This document shows, piece after piece, positions 47,901 to 57,999 of a DNA stretch of 64,000 nt. The notes under the pieces were generated by a model. That model was not told the DNA's origin and did no database searches. It saw nothing but the letters and a program-made list of their open reading frames with translations. This stretch comes from Poa pratensis. Lineage: Eukaryota; Streptophyta; Magnoliopsida; Poales; Poaceae. The number at the start of each line of letters is the position of its first letter. The first letter of the stretch is position 1. A program made the position numbers and the translations under genes. The stretch covers positions 134,849,849 to 134,913,848 of the forward strand of contig CAMZMU010000041.1 of the NCBI GenBank assembly GCA_947311845.1, written 5' to 3'.

Positions 47901-48217
47901 TGAAAATTGCTCACCTGGAGCATTGAGTTGGGCCCGATGTCGTGAAGACGGAGGCCTAGGCGTTGCAGCAAATTGCGGAAGAAGGGAGAACCTGGCGGCG
48001 TGAATCCACGCTCCACGTGCTCCACGAACATCACCAGCTCGTTGGGCTTGGGGCGCGGCTCGATTTCATCGCCTGGTGCCCGCCAGACGCCGTCCCCCTT
48101 CGGCGGCAAGAAGCCAGCCTCGGCCAGATCCGCAAGAGTTTCCTCTGTTACCCAGGATCCTTCCCAGTTGCAGGAGATCTGGCGCCTATTGTCAGATGGC
48201 TTCGCCTTGGGCGCCAT
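44950..48217 (-). CDS. Antisense six-exon gene of the Tat-like element (Transposase_28-like), 944 aa
   Basis: Exons 47306-48217, 46836-47220, 46693-46762, 46195-46609, 45661-46063 and 44950-45599 join with GT-AG introns and keep one open frame of 2,835 nt. The ATG at 48,217 opens MAPKAKPSDNRR. Exon 1 resembles the plant 'putative gypsy type transposon' domain (PF04195): FVEHVERGFTPPGSPFFRN, then LGLRLHDIGPNSMLQ and CEDYLGIAPNIDLW. Exon 2 is acidic, then basic, with nuclear-signal-like clusters (PRRASKRLS, PEATKRRKPV). Exon 5 is a long coiled coil (LEKQLGDTPSELERLRELL; AVEEKFHERVQQLELQV). Exon 6 ends in a Pro/Ser/Lys tail. It runs opposite to gag-protease and stops facing it. Its role is unknown; related antisense ORFs exist in Tat-lineage elements. 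Intact frame, clean introns and identical LTRs suggest recent selection or recent birth. Confidence 0.82.
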
Positions 48218-48328
48218 TGCGAGGGAGAGATTGAATTGGGGAACTAGGCTTGGGTCGAGGAAGAAGACGGCGCGGCTAGGGATGAGAAGATTGCAGGGAC
48301 AAATGGATAATGACCTAGGTGGCCGCAG

Positions 48329-48334
48329 CTTATA
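48329..48334 (-). promoter_or_regulatory. Possible TATA box of the antisense gene
   Basis: The minus strand reads CAGTTATAAGCT about 115 bp upstream of the antisense ATG, inside the element and outside the 3' LTR. Position and motif only. Confidence 0.35.
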
Positions 48335-48590
48335 ACTGAAGGGGCCCGCAACTAACGGCATTATCTGTGCTCGCAACCAACGGCACAATTTGCGCCCGCA
48401 AAAAGAGTAACGGTCCGCAATTAAAGGAAACAGAATATTTCCAGAAGAAGAGATGAGTCGCACAGATGAGTCACAGCTCTGAATCGCATGAGTCAGGAGA
48501 TTGGTCAGAACGTTTACAGTGCGGCTCAGAGACCATTTCAAGAGGCCAGAAGATTCTCACCGTAAAGTCCTAACCAATCTTGGGGGCTAA

Positions 48591-49106
48591 TGTCGGGGGA
48601 ATACTTTCTGGATTAACCCGCGGCCCAGTGCGATTTAACTTACTCGCACGGATGAAGGCCCACTTGGGAACAAGCCCAATATTGAACCGCCATAAGGAGA
48701 AAGATCTAGAAGACAACTCCCGGAGGACGTGAAGACCAAGTAGTCTCCGAGTAGGCCTCTGTGGATGTATTCCTTATGGGGAAGATTCCTTTTGTAACCT
48801 AGCGAGCCTCTGTGTATATAAAGAGGACTCGCAGGACTTAGAGCGGGTTAAGCTATCAAGCCCCAAACCCTAGCTTATACGGCGAGTACCAGATCGGATC
48901 GCCTCCATTGTAACACCTCGATTATCATATCAATACCAATCTAGGGTAGGCAGGAAGTAGGTCTTTTACCTCACATTGAGGGGGCCGAACCTGGGTAAAT
49001 CTGTGTTGATCTTTGTTCCTGCGATCCCAAGCTCGGAGATGCTTGACTCGCGTAATCCCACACCTACGAAGTCATCTATGACACCTGACGTGACAAACCC
49101 ACGACA
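48591..49106 (+). repeat. 3' LTR, complete
   Basis: 516 bp from TGTCGGGGGAATAC to CCCACGACA, with TGTCG/CGACA ends, preceded by the purine tract TTGGGGGCTAA. The complete reference copy for the 5' LTR. Confidence 0.95.
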
Positions 49107-51492
49107 ATGGCCGAGCTCGGCCGAGCTCGGGCCGACACCGCCTCTGCCCTTCCCCTGCCGCCAAGCTCCTTCCACGGGCGTGGCTGGACCGCGGCCGCCC
49201 TTCCCCTCCGTTCCCCGGCGCTCCAGCGGCCCAGCGGCCGGCCCTGCGGCGAGCCCCGAGCCGCTGTGCTCCTCTGCTGCGAAGACGAAGAAGTCCACGC
49301 AGTCAATCGATTCGATTTTGACTTATTGAAAGCGTATTTCCAGCTTTACGCTTTCCGGTTCGGAAAGCGTATTTCTCTGGAAGGCGCAACCAGCCCAGCT
49401 TCGGCAGCGGATAGCTATCCACCGCGCGCGCGACAGATAACTAAACTTCGCTCGGCCATATCTTTCAAACCGTGACTCCGATTCAGGTGATCCAAATCTC
49501 TAAATTCTTGTTTCTATGAGCCCGATCCAGCGGTATTCATTCCACCTTATTCCCAATAGTTCTTTGGGGTGCCCTTGTTTGGATGCTTTCCGGAGTCCGT
49601 GGAAAGCAGCGATCGACCCCGACGCCGCGGAACCACCCCGACCTTTCCAAGCCCAGTGGATCCCCGTCTTCGAAGGCAAGCTAACTGCTTGCTATGACCA
49701 GCCCTACAATGTTGTTTGTTGATTGGATGTATATTACCATGCCATGTGTGTACCTTTGGATGCTATGTTACATATCGTTATTTTGTTCATCATTATGCAT
49801 GTCATATGTATGCATTAGAATGACGTGTGAATTAATTGTGCGCCTCGCACTTGCGTGGCTTTGTCGAACCCACTAACTTAACAACCGTCTTGGTATCTGA
49901 TCTGTGGAGGCGCTCTAGTCACCCGACCAGTACTAATCGCGGTGCTAACTCTAAAAACTGCATCCCTATGATTGTTTGGAGTTTTCCTTTGTCAAATCTT
50001 GGTTGGTGTCGACCTGCCAATATTTGCCATATGGAGCATTTGCCTTCATTTGGTTCTCCCACTTCTTCAACGCCGAGGCTAGGTGCGGACAAACGTCGGC
50101 CCGTGATCCTCGGAGTTGGAGGCATTTGTCTTAATGCTTCTTGTCCTCTCCTCCTCACGGAGCTTGAGAACCATTTGGCTTTATTGTGTGCTTTTTCGAC
50201 GGATGCTTTTACCCGGTGAGGCTTGCTCTCCCTATGGTGGCATCCGCCGGCATATTTTGGAGACTATATGCCCAAATCCCCACCTCCTGGTCAACGGTCG
50301 GACGGTAATGCCGCCAAAGACTTGCGCGTGGAGGAATGGATGCGTAACAGACTCCGCTAACCACCTGTGCTAACTTTTGTATTGATCTGTGATGGCGCCT
50401 TAGTCACCCGGTCAATACAAACTATTGCTTGAAATATCATGCTGCTATTATCTTGTTGATTGACGATATATGATGATGATATTGTGAGTATTGTGTTGGA
50501 CTAATCCTCGATTGTTTGAGCTTGTTGTGATGAAACATGATTAAATGAAACACCCCTCCAAACAACGATATGGTCAGTCCATTGTGCCACTAATCTGAAC
50601 ATCGAACGCACTGCCACCGTCGCTTGTATGGGCGGGCCTTGACCTACGTAATCCTATTGAGCCCCCCCTTGATGCCACCCTTTTGGCAAGTCTAGTCGGT
50701 ACCATAGTTGGTCGGGGCTAGTCTTGCGAAGGTTCCGGAGCTAGGCGTCGCTCATGGGTTGGGGAAGTGCCGGATTCACTTCTGCATAAGGCATAGAGTT
50801 ATGTCGGTGGCTATACAGGGAGTGTCTTGGTAGCGTGAACGGTCAGGTGAGTGTATCATGTTGAGTTCGCCTTAAGGATGTTGTCCTAAAGTACCGGCTC
50901 AGTGTGGTGCCCTCAGGTGGGTGGTAATTGCAACCTCTCGAGAATGTCAAAATCTGGATGTCTAGCCTAGTTCCAAGGTATGGAACAACAGTTCAGTTTC
51001 AGTCACACTGTGTGTCTTTGTCGTGTCAGTAGGTTAAACCTAAGTCTTGTTTGAAAGAAAGATGAACAACTGGATTTCACTAAATGAACAATAAGCTGAT
51101 GCAGGGAATGTTACTTGAGAGATGAACCGTGTAGAGATGGCGGTGTGATGCGTTGGGAAGCCTATAGTTAGGCTAGAGCCCACATCAACCGTGCGTGCTC
51201 AGAAATAAGCCAGAGTTGTCTGGATTGATAGCCAGAGTTGGCTGGATTGATTGCCAGAGTTGGCTAGAGTAATTGTAAGATTTAGTACCAACTGGTACAC
51301 TCGTCTACTCGTCACAGGTAATATCTTTGTTTGATTGCCGGTACACGATCCAACCCCACCTGGCTTGGACTCTGTACTGGCGATACTCTTGTTGTTTGCT
51401 TATGCCATGTTTTGCTTGTAATGCCATGCTACCTTTATGTTATCATGTTGATCTATCTTGAGTAGACACTTGCCATGTTGTAGTATTTTAAT

Positions 51493-51496
<4 letters not shown>

Positions 51497-51538
<42 letters not shown>
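51497..51538. repeat. (AT)n microsatellite
   Basis: About 21 AT units in the right arm of the solo LTR. Confidence 0.95.
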
Positions 51539-51540
<2 letters not shown>

Positions 51541-54500
51541 TGTCGCATGATTGTTAGACTGCTCGTGTCAAGTGGTTGTTAGTCTTGCGAGTACATAATT
51601 GTACTCACGTTGGCTATTCCAATGGCTAGTTTCAGCGAAGATCCATCTTCTTCCTTAGCAAGGATTTGGAGCAAGAGCGTGCTAGGATTAGTAGCCTAGC
51701 CAGAACCTGTGGAGTGGAGCCGCTCCAAGCCGTAGCCTCTCATATGTCTTCCGCTGCCAGTTAAACCTCTGTATCGTGCCATGCTTGGCTTGATATTTTG
51801 TCATGCCTTGATGGCCTTGTAAACCTTTTGTAGCACTTATGTGTCTGATTGTGTAATGATTTCCATTATGTTACACTGTTGTGACGTGCGGCCAGATATC
51901 TTGGGCTGGCGCACGGGACGGCTGCGTCTCTGGCAAGATGTGCAAGGGAGGGGTGTCACAGAACTTAAGCAACCTATGACCAAAAACGCCACACAAAAAA
52001 TACCTTTCTGATTTAATATTTGTCCAAGATAACAATAATTTTTTTCTTCCAAGTAAAAAACATCATTTTATTGTGAAGAAACTAAATGATCAGTCAACAA
52101 ATTGGTTAGTTTTCTGTTCGAACAAAAATTCCTAGGTCACATTCAGTACCCCATTGCTGGAGTGTCTTGTATGCAGAAGGGTTATCAATGACTGGGATAT
52201 ACACATCTTCAATATTTAGGCCCAGTTCTTTTGAGCTTAGGCTTGTGCATAAGTCATCCTGAGTAGAGCTTCCCAGAGAAACAGCTGTGGATTTAAGCTA
52301 CCCAAAAATTAAAGTCCAGTTCTTTTGGGCTTCTCCTGTCCCAACTTATTGTCTGAGTTGTATGATGAAAAGTCTGTAACGTCCTTAGGATAAATTTATG
52401 TTCTAACTGACATATTTTGATTTCTTCTGTTATGTTTTCGCATATATGATCACAAAAAAATGTTTCAAAAACCAGATTACCCTATGTACTTCAATTTTGA
52501 GTAATAGAAATATTTCACAGGTTTGAAACAGAAAAATATCACACGCATAGATACACAAAATTCACATATGACCACTTGCGTATATCTCATGTCGCTATGT
52601 ACTTCGTAGCACTGTACATACCTACATCGGTGGATGTAACTAGTATACAATAGTAGAAAAAATACATAAACTGAAACTGAACCCGATTCAGAAATAGACA
52701 ACACTAGTATACGCAGCCGGCCGGAGGATGCAAGACTCGTGGATCGGCAGCTCCGTCCAAGCTCATCCGCAACTGAGAGGAGACAGCAGCATACGGAGCA
52801 GCAGAACCAGCCCCGTCCGGCGGGATCGATTCGATCCAGTCCTCGATCCAGTCCTTGATCCAGTCGTGCGCCGACGAGCTGCTGGGTGGTCGCGCTCTCC
52901 CTCCTCCATGGAACGGAACCAAGGTCCGCGAAGGGCCGGAGAGGTTCCCTGCCACCCGCTGGACCGGCTGGTTGAAAGGTTGAGGCGGGCGGCGGCGCAG
53001 GTGGAGGAAGGGGCGGCGGCCGGAGTAGGACCGGCTAAGGGACGGAGCAAAGCGGCGGCGGCTCTCGGGGATGGAGCAGGGGCGGCGGATCTCGGGGATG
53101 GAGCAGGGGCGGTGGAGAAGTTAGGGGACGGAGCAGGGCTGACGCAGCGCAAGGGCACGGAGCAGGGCCAGCGGGCGGCGGCGGTGGCAGAGGAAAAAAG
53201 AACTCGCTCGGGACGAAGGAGAGGAAAAAAGAGAAGTCGTTCGCTAGTTGTTGCGCGGTGGCAGTGTAAGGTAAATACGACGTGCAACAGGGGCAACACC
53301 AAAAAACGATTCGGTGACTTGCGGGAAGCCACGGGCGGCGGCAGGAAGTTGGGGTAGGGAGGCTTTTTTCCACTGTGAACAAATGGGGGAAGCTGGCTGC
53401 CCACTTAAGCGGCTTAAATTTGAGTTCTTTTGGGCTTAAGCTTTTTTAGACAGTTAAGCTGTCTATGAGCCTCAAAAGAGCTGGGCCTTAGCAGGGGCCC
53501 AAGTACTGACGTAAGCAGCCATCAATATGATTATTTCATCCCGTTATAGGTAAGTTCCAAACAAAAGTAAACTCAAATTAAGCTTACCTTCTCACAGGTG
53601 GAGGAGATGGCTGGTAGTCAGCCATCTTCAGCAGTAATCTACCTTGGCTTGTAGTTGTAGGAGCTGCACGTGAGCACGGGAGAGGGAAATAAAACTGAAA
53701 TTGAAGGCTTTTCTACCCTCACGATGAAGAGGCTGGTATTTCTGAAGTGGTGCGAGCCGATCGTGCTGCGGTTCAGCTGCTGCAGCGTGCAGTGCGTCGA
53801 CTACCGCCAAAACGCCCGCCAGCTCTAGGGGCTACGCCGTGGATGCGTGCAGGGACCGGGGAGTTTATCGCCAATGGTGAGTAGGGCACCTTCGCTCTGC
53901 TCAAGTGCTCAGCCTGGCATTGCGAGCAGAAAACAGAGCATCTCCATTAGATTCGAATCCATGGACGGAGCGCCCCTCCTGCATGTTGCCTCCTGCCGCG
54001 GGAGAGCCTTTATTTCGGCTACCGCCGACGCCCAAGTCCCGGTTGCTGCCACGCCAGGACCTTGATTGCCACTGCCGTCGACCCGTCGTGGACCATGTCC
54101 AGGCCGCTGCCGCTTGAGGCCCTCGATTTTGGCTGCCTCCGCCGCCGCCCAGGTCCAGGTCGCTGCCCCAAGAGACCCTGATTTCTGCTGCGTCCAGTCG
54201 CCGTGGTCCCAGTACCCTGCGGTAGTGGCGGTCATCATCTCGGAGGAGGGCGCGAGGCGGAGCATGGCCAAATTGGGAGGACTCGTGCGTGCTCTTTTTA
54301 TTCGTATATCCGATCGACCCAGTCTGCGCGGAGGCCGAGCGTTCATATCCGATCGGCCCAGTTTAGGACGTATCATCATCACCACCTTTAGCCGTATTAT
54401 ATAGTAGAGATTTCACACTAGGATTAATTTATTCTCATTAATGGTTATAGATGATAATAAGACTGATATTTATTATCTTCTCTATAAAACATACTAAAAT

Positions 54501-56995
54501 TAAACTTGTTATGTGCAAGCATAATGAAATTCTACAAAAGCATCTATCAATATATCAAAGAGAACCCAGGTAGCCCTCCGCTCCACCGTTCCACGTCACC
54601 TCCTTTTTTGCGCCGTCCGATCGCGAAACGGACGGCCCAGATTGGGCCGCGTCGCGTGGCCACTGTTCTAACAATATCGCACTTCTACGCTGCCCGCACG
54701 GCTCCGCGCCGTCGATCGCCGATCCAACGGCCAGCAGAAGTCCGCACGGTCATTTTACAAACACAAACTCGCAAGCCGAAAAATAACAACCAAATCCATC
54801 ATTTCCCACTGTGAAGGACCTGTTAGCAATTGCAGAAAACTATAGGGGTCCCACGAAAAACAGCTCACAAATCCCCCCCTCTCTCTCGCGCGCGACGCCG
54901 GGAATCGCCGCCGCGCTCCGCCGCCGCTTCGCTGCTCCTCCGCCAGATCGACGCACAAGACGAGCTCCGCTGGCACGACCTCCATCTCCTCGCCGCAAAT
55001 CGGCCGCCGGGGCGCCGCACCGTGGCCGGAATCGTCGCCGTGGTCTGCTGCTTCCTCCGCCGCTTCCGCGCGTCACCGCCGCCGCTCCGGCGACCAAAAC
55101 CCGGCGGCGCCGCCACTTTCGGGCGCGCCGCGTCGAGGCGCGTCCGTCGCGCCCACTCCCGCGTCCCGGAACGCACGGGCGCGCCGCCGGCGAGCTCGCC
55201 CCCCGCCGCGGCAGAGCCCAGTCGCCGCTGTCGTCAGCATGACGTCAACGCGGGCTTGGGCTCCCTGGGCTGCATACTGGGCTCGGCCCTTTTTTCCCCT
55301 CTGTTCTTTTTCCCCTGTTTTTTTTATTTTTTATTTCAATTTTCTTTTGCAAAGAAACTTTTATTACTTCTCAAATACAAATTCAATATTTCAATAAACA
55401 ATAAACAAATTCGAGTATGTATGCCTTCCCAAATGTGAACAACTCTCAAATTTAAATAGATTTTAAGTGCAAACTTTCCTATAATTTCAATATATTCAAA
55501 ACTAAGCAAATTTTGATGCATACATTTCCAAACTTCAATTCCTTGCTTATCTTTTTCCAAAAACTTTTGCAACTTTCGAAATACAACTTCCATAATTTTC
55601 AAATCTGCACTGCTTAAAATTGTTCACATTTCAAAAATTACATTCAAAATTTGAATATTCCCAACAATTCAGAAAAAATGTATTTCCCATGACATTATTT
55701 TCCTCTAAAATATTCGATTAATTTCTAAGTTTCAAAATATATTTCAAAAATACAAAAGAAACAGAGACTTCAAATTTACTAATTACAACAAATCCACTCA
55801 TACATACGAAATGCACAATAAAAAAATCGACAATTCGTAAGTTCCAGCTATTTTCTGAAATTATTTGTAACTTGACAGGTGCGACACATCTGTCAGGGTT
55901 TTTGAATAACTTTCCAAAGTGGACATTTGAAATTTTGAATTTTCTACACCGTACTACTCACAAATATAACAGCAAAAAAAAAATGAACGTAAAATAAATA
56001 AATAAATATCGTCCAATAATTATGGCATATCGTCGCATATCAAATTTGAAAATATAAAATTTCTCGAATGCCGACCCAATTTCCCTAAACAATATCCAGA
56101 AAAAATAATAAATGCCCTAAAATCAACACCTTCAAAACTACTAATCGAAAAAAAAATGAAAAAAATGTTTCACATTTCTTATAAACAAAAGGTGCAACCC
56201 ATTTGTGGCCAAGAAAAAATAAATTCCAAAATAGTAAAGATTTGGATAAAATCAGCGTCAAACTCCAACGGATTTCGATATTTCCAAATTAAATAAAATA
56301 TGCAACCTATTTGTGTCATAAAAGAAAAAAAGAACATTATCAAAATAGTGCAAATTTAGAGAAAATAAACGAAAAACCCGAAAAGATTTCTATGTTTCCC
56401 CATTAGTCCAAATTTAGAGAACAAACTTAGTGAAATTTTCAACAAAATATACGACAAAACCCACCAAATTACAACATTCAAAAATACACCGGTGCGGCGT
56501 GTGAATAACTTTCCAACTTTACCAATTTACAAAATTTGAAAAACTTACAAATATCACCTTCCTTTGAATTTCAATAGATCTCAATTCGAACAACTTTTGA
56601 ATGTACTCATCTTCAAATTTGTATTCTGCACACCACGGTATTTACAAAAATGACAAAAAAAACAACATGACGGCGGATCCCACTTGGCAGTTTTTAAAAG
56701 AAAAAACCAGAAGATGGAAAACTTTCCATAAGTAACCACCGGAAAAATCCACGAGCTTTCTTCGCATTTCGACAATTTTCAAATCTACACACTTCAAAGA
56801 TGTGGACATTTTTCAAATATCAATTCTACTGCCATAACATGGCAAACAAATTTGAATATTTCAAAATTTCATCTGCATTTCAAATCTAACCGTTTTACTA
56901 CCGTGAAGAAAAATTAAAATATAAAAAAAAATCAAATCGACAAATTTTCGAAATATAAATTCAAAATTCTAGTTGCCTTCAATTCTAACCATTTG

Positions 56996-57321
56996 ACTAA
57001 CGTGAAAAATAATAAAAATCTAAAAAACTTTGCAATTCGACAAATTTTTGCAACCTAGACAATTTTCAAACACGAACTCTCTTTCCATCCGAACGATTCT
57101 CAAATATACGCAATTTTTAAACATCAACAAATTCAAAATTGAATTTTACCACACGGGTTTACTAACGTGAAAAATAATAAAAATCTAAAAAACTTTCCAA
57201 TTCGACAAATTTTTGCAACCTAGACAATTTTCAAACACAAACTCTCTTTTCATCCAAACGATTCTCAAATATAAGTAATTTTTAAACGTCGACAATTTCA
57301 AAATTGAATTTTACCACACGG
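56996..57321 (+). repeat. 165-bp tandem duplication near the Helitron 3' end
   Basis: Two copies begin ACTAACGTGAAAAATAATAA at 56,996 and 57,161 and both end TTTTACCACACGGG. A shorter, more diverged third relative starts near 56,897. Confidence 0.93.
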
Positions 57322-57342
57322 GTGCGGCGGTGCCGCCGCACC
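57321..57342 (+). other. Helitron terminal hairpin
   Basis: GGTGCGGCGG, a TG loop, then CCGCCGCACC: a perfect 10-bp stem 8 nt before CTAG. It acts as the 3' termination signal in Helitron transposition. Confidence 0.75.
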
Positions 57343-57382
57343 AAATTTACCTAGTATATATGTATGGCTATCGAATGACTTA

Positions 57383-57634
57383 CTAGGGACAATAGGGCAC
57401 AAGAAGGGATGTCTTATCCTGATTGGCAAACATGAAGTCTTCCATGTAATTCTCGATAGCTCGACGAGCACTAGCGTTTTCAAGTTGCCCTTGCGCATTA
57501 GGTAGGGTTCCGCTATCGCGATGCCCTTGACCTTGTCGAGTCCCATAACAGAGACAAGGTGGAGCGCCCATAGGCAGAGTAAGGATGAGGAGAGGCAGCA
57601 TAAGTGCAACATGTTGAAAATTTATTTGGAACAT
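57383..57634 (-). other. Unrecognised 83-aa ORF, possible exon remnant
   Basis: A reverse ORF containing LENASARRAIENYMEDF and TSLLVPYCP, followed by TAAGTCA, which would fit a splice donor (CCCTA/GTAAGT). It may be a piece of a transposon-encoded or host gene; I do not recognise it. It abuts the Helitron end. Confidence 0.25.
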
Positions 57635-57845
57635 AGGTAGAACATCTCTACGGGGTATTCATGGACCCATGCTTATAATCCGGAGGCACCATCAGCGTTA
57701 AGATCGAAAAGTGGCTTGGAACTTGTAATGAAAGTAGAAACCTCTCCATACCGAAAGTAGATAAAACTCCCTAGCAAAAAGTGTATTTTTATGACACTTG
57801 TTATGGCGCGGCTCACGCAGTACCGCAGAAACGTTTTACAACATA

Positions 57846-57998
57846 CTACCTCTGTTCCAAATTATAATATGTCTTCTACATTTCAATATAGACTACATAC
57901 AAACAAAAATGAGTGAATTTACATGCTAAAACTCATCTATGCACCTTTAATTAAATTATAAAAAGCTAAAAACATCTTATATATTTTATAGATACTCC
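57846..57998. mobile_element. Decayed Stowaway-like MITE
   Basis: TA then CTACCTCTGTTCCAAATTAT, followed by ATAATATGTCTTCTACATTT and an inverted-like AAACATCTTATA; the right terminal repeat has decayed. Only the left end is convincing. Confidence 0.4.
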
Positions 57999-57999
57999 T

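Larger units (their letters stand above)
40094..49106 (+). mobile_element. Young Tat-like gypsy derivative lacking polymerase, with an antisense gene
   Basis: Direct LTRs 40,094-40,590 and 48,591-49,106 show no difference over their shared 497 bp, so insertion is recent. Between them, in order, are a primer-site-like sequence, a forward gag-protease ORF, an 11-unit hairpin minisatellite, an antisense six-exon gene and a polypurine tract (TTGGGGGCTAA). Reverse transcriptase, RNase H and integrase are absent. An antisense ORF downstream of the coding region is a known feature of the Tat lineage (for example Grande and Retand). The 5' LTR lacks the first 19 bp found in the 3' LTR, and no target duplication can be found. 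Confidence 0.88.
38310..51960 (+). mobile_element. Solo LTR of 4.6 kb (Sukkula-like), split by a gypsy element
   Basis: Inverted ends TGTAACACCCC and GGGGTGTCACA with an exact GAACT duplication define a clean solo LTR left by LTR-LTR recombination. Subtracting the nested element (40,094-49,106) leaves 4,638 bp, an unusually long LTR of the size known for Sukkula-type elements of Triticeae. The two arms (38,310-40,093 and 49,107-51,960) contain no recognisable gene. The name is a guess from length and ends; the solo-LTR structure is directly seen. The strand is arbitrary because the element has no coding region. Confidence 0.82.
37889..54410 (-). mobile_element. Helitron (reverse) expanded by a nested solo LTR
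   Basis: On the minus strand it starts TCTCTACTATATAATACG at 54,410 after an A, and ends CCGTGGCAACGCACGG (5-bp-stem hairpin), GCATTCAA, CTAG at 37,889 before a T. Removing the LTR insertion (38,310-51,965) leaves about 2.9 kb. The GC-rich part at 52,700-54,400 may be captured gene-flank sequence, but its ORFs run in all frames and I recognise none. No Rep/helicase is present. Confidence 0.7.
54543..57354 (+). mobile_element. Helitron (forward), non-autonomous
   Basis: It probably starts TCTATCAATATATCAAAG after an A at 54,542 and ends with a 22-nt palindrome (57,321-57,342), AAATTTAC and CTAG (57,351-57,354) before a T. The first 700 bp are GC-rich and may be captured 5' gene sequence; ORFs there (54,811-55,438) have no recognisable domain. 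The remaining 2 kb (55,260-57,320) is A/T-rich and repetitive, built from words such as TTTCAAAT and AATTTTCAAA. The 3' end is clear; the 5' end is a choice between at least two TC sites (54,476 is the other). Confidence 0.62.

Noticed and set aside
47216..48541. A single 441-aa reverse ORF starting at 48,541
   Set aside because: The upstream 108 codons lie outside the likely leader and lack similarity to anything; the ATG at 48,217 starts the domain and the frame continues by splicing at 47,306.
52728..53404. Overlapping 209-aa and 213-aa ORFs on opposite strands
   Set aside because: Low-complexity GC-rich sequence in a Helitron with all frames open; no recognisable domain on either strand.
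54476..54477. Alternative 5' end (TCTTCTCTAT) for the third Helitron
   Set aside because: It also follows an A, but the TCTATCAATATATCAAAG start at 54,543 runs directly into the GC-rich block expected for this type; kept only as an alternative.
54811..55438. ORFs of 143 and 202 aa in the third Helitron
   Set aside because: Arg/Pro/Ala-rich, overlapping in different frames, ending in A/T-rich repeat sequence; consistent with captured untranslated sequence rather than a gene.
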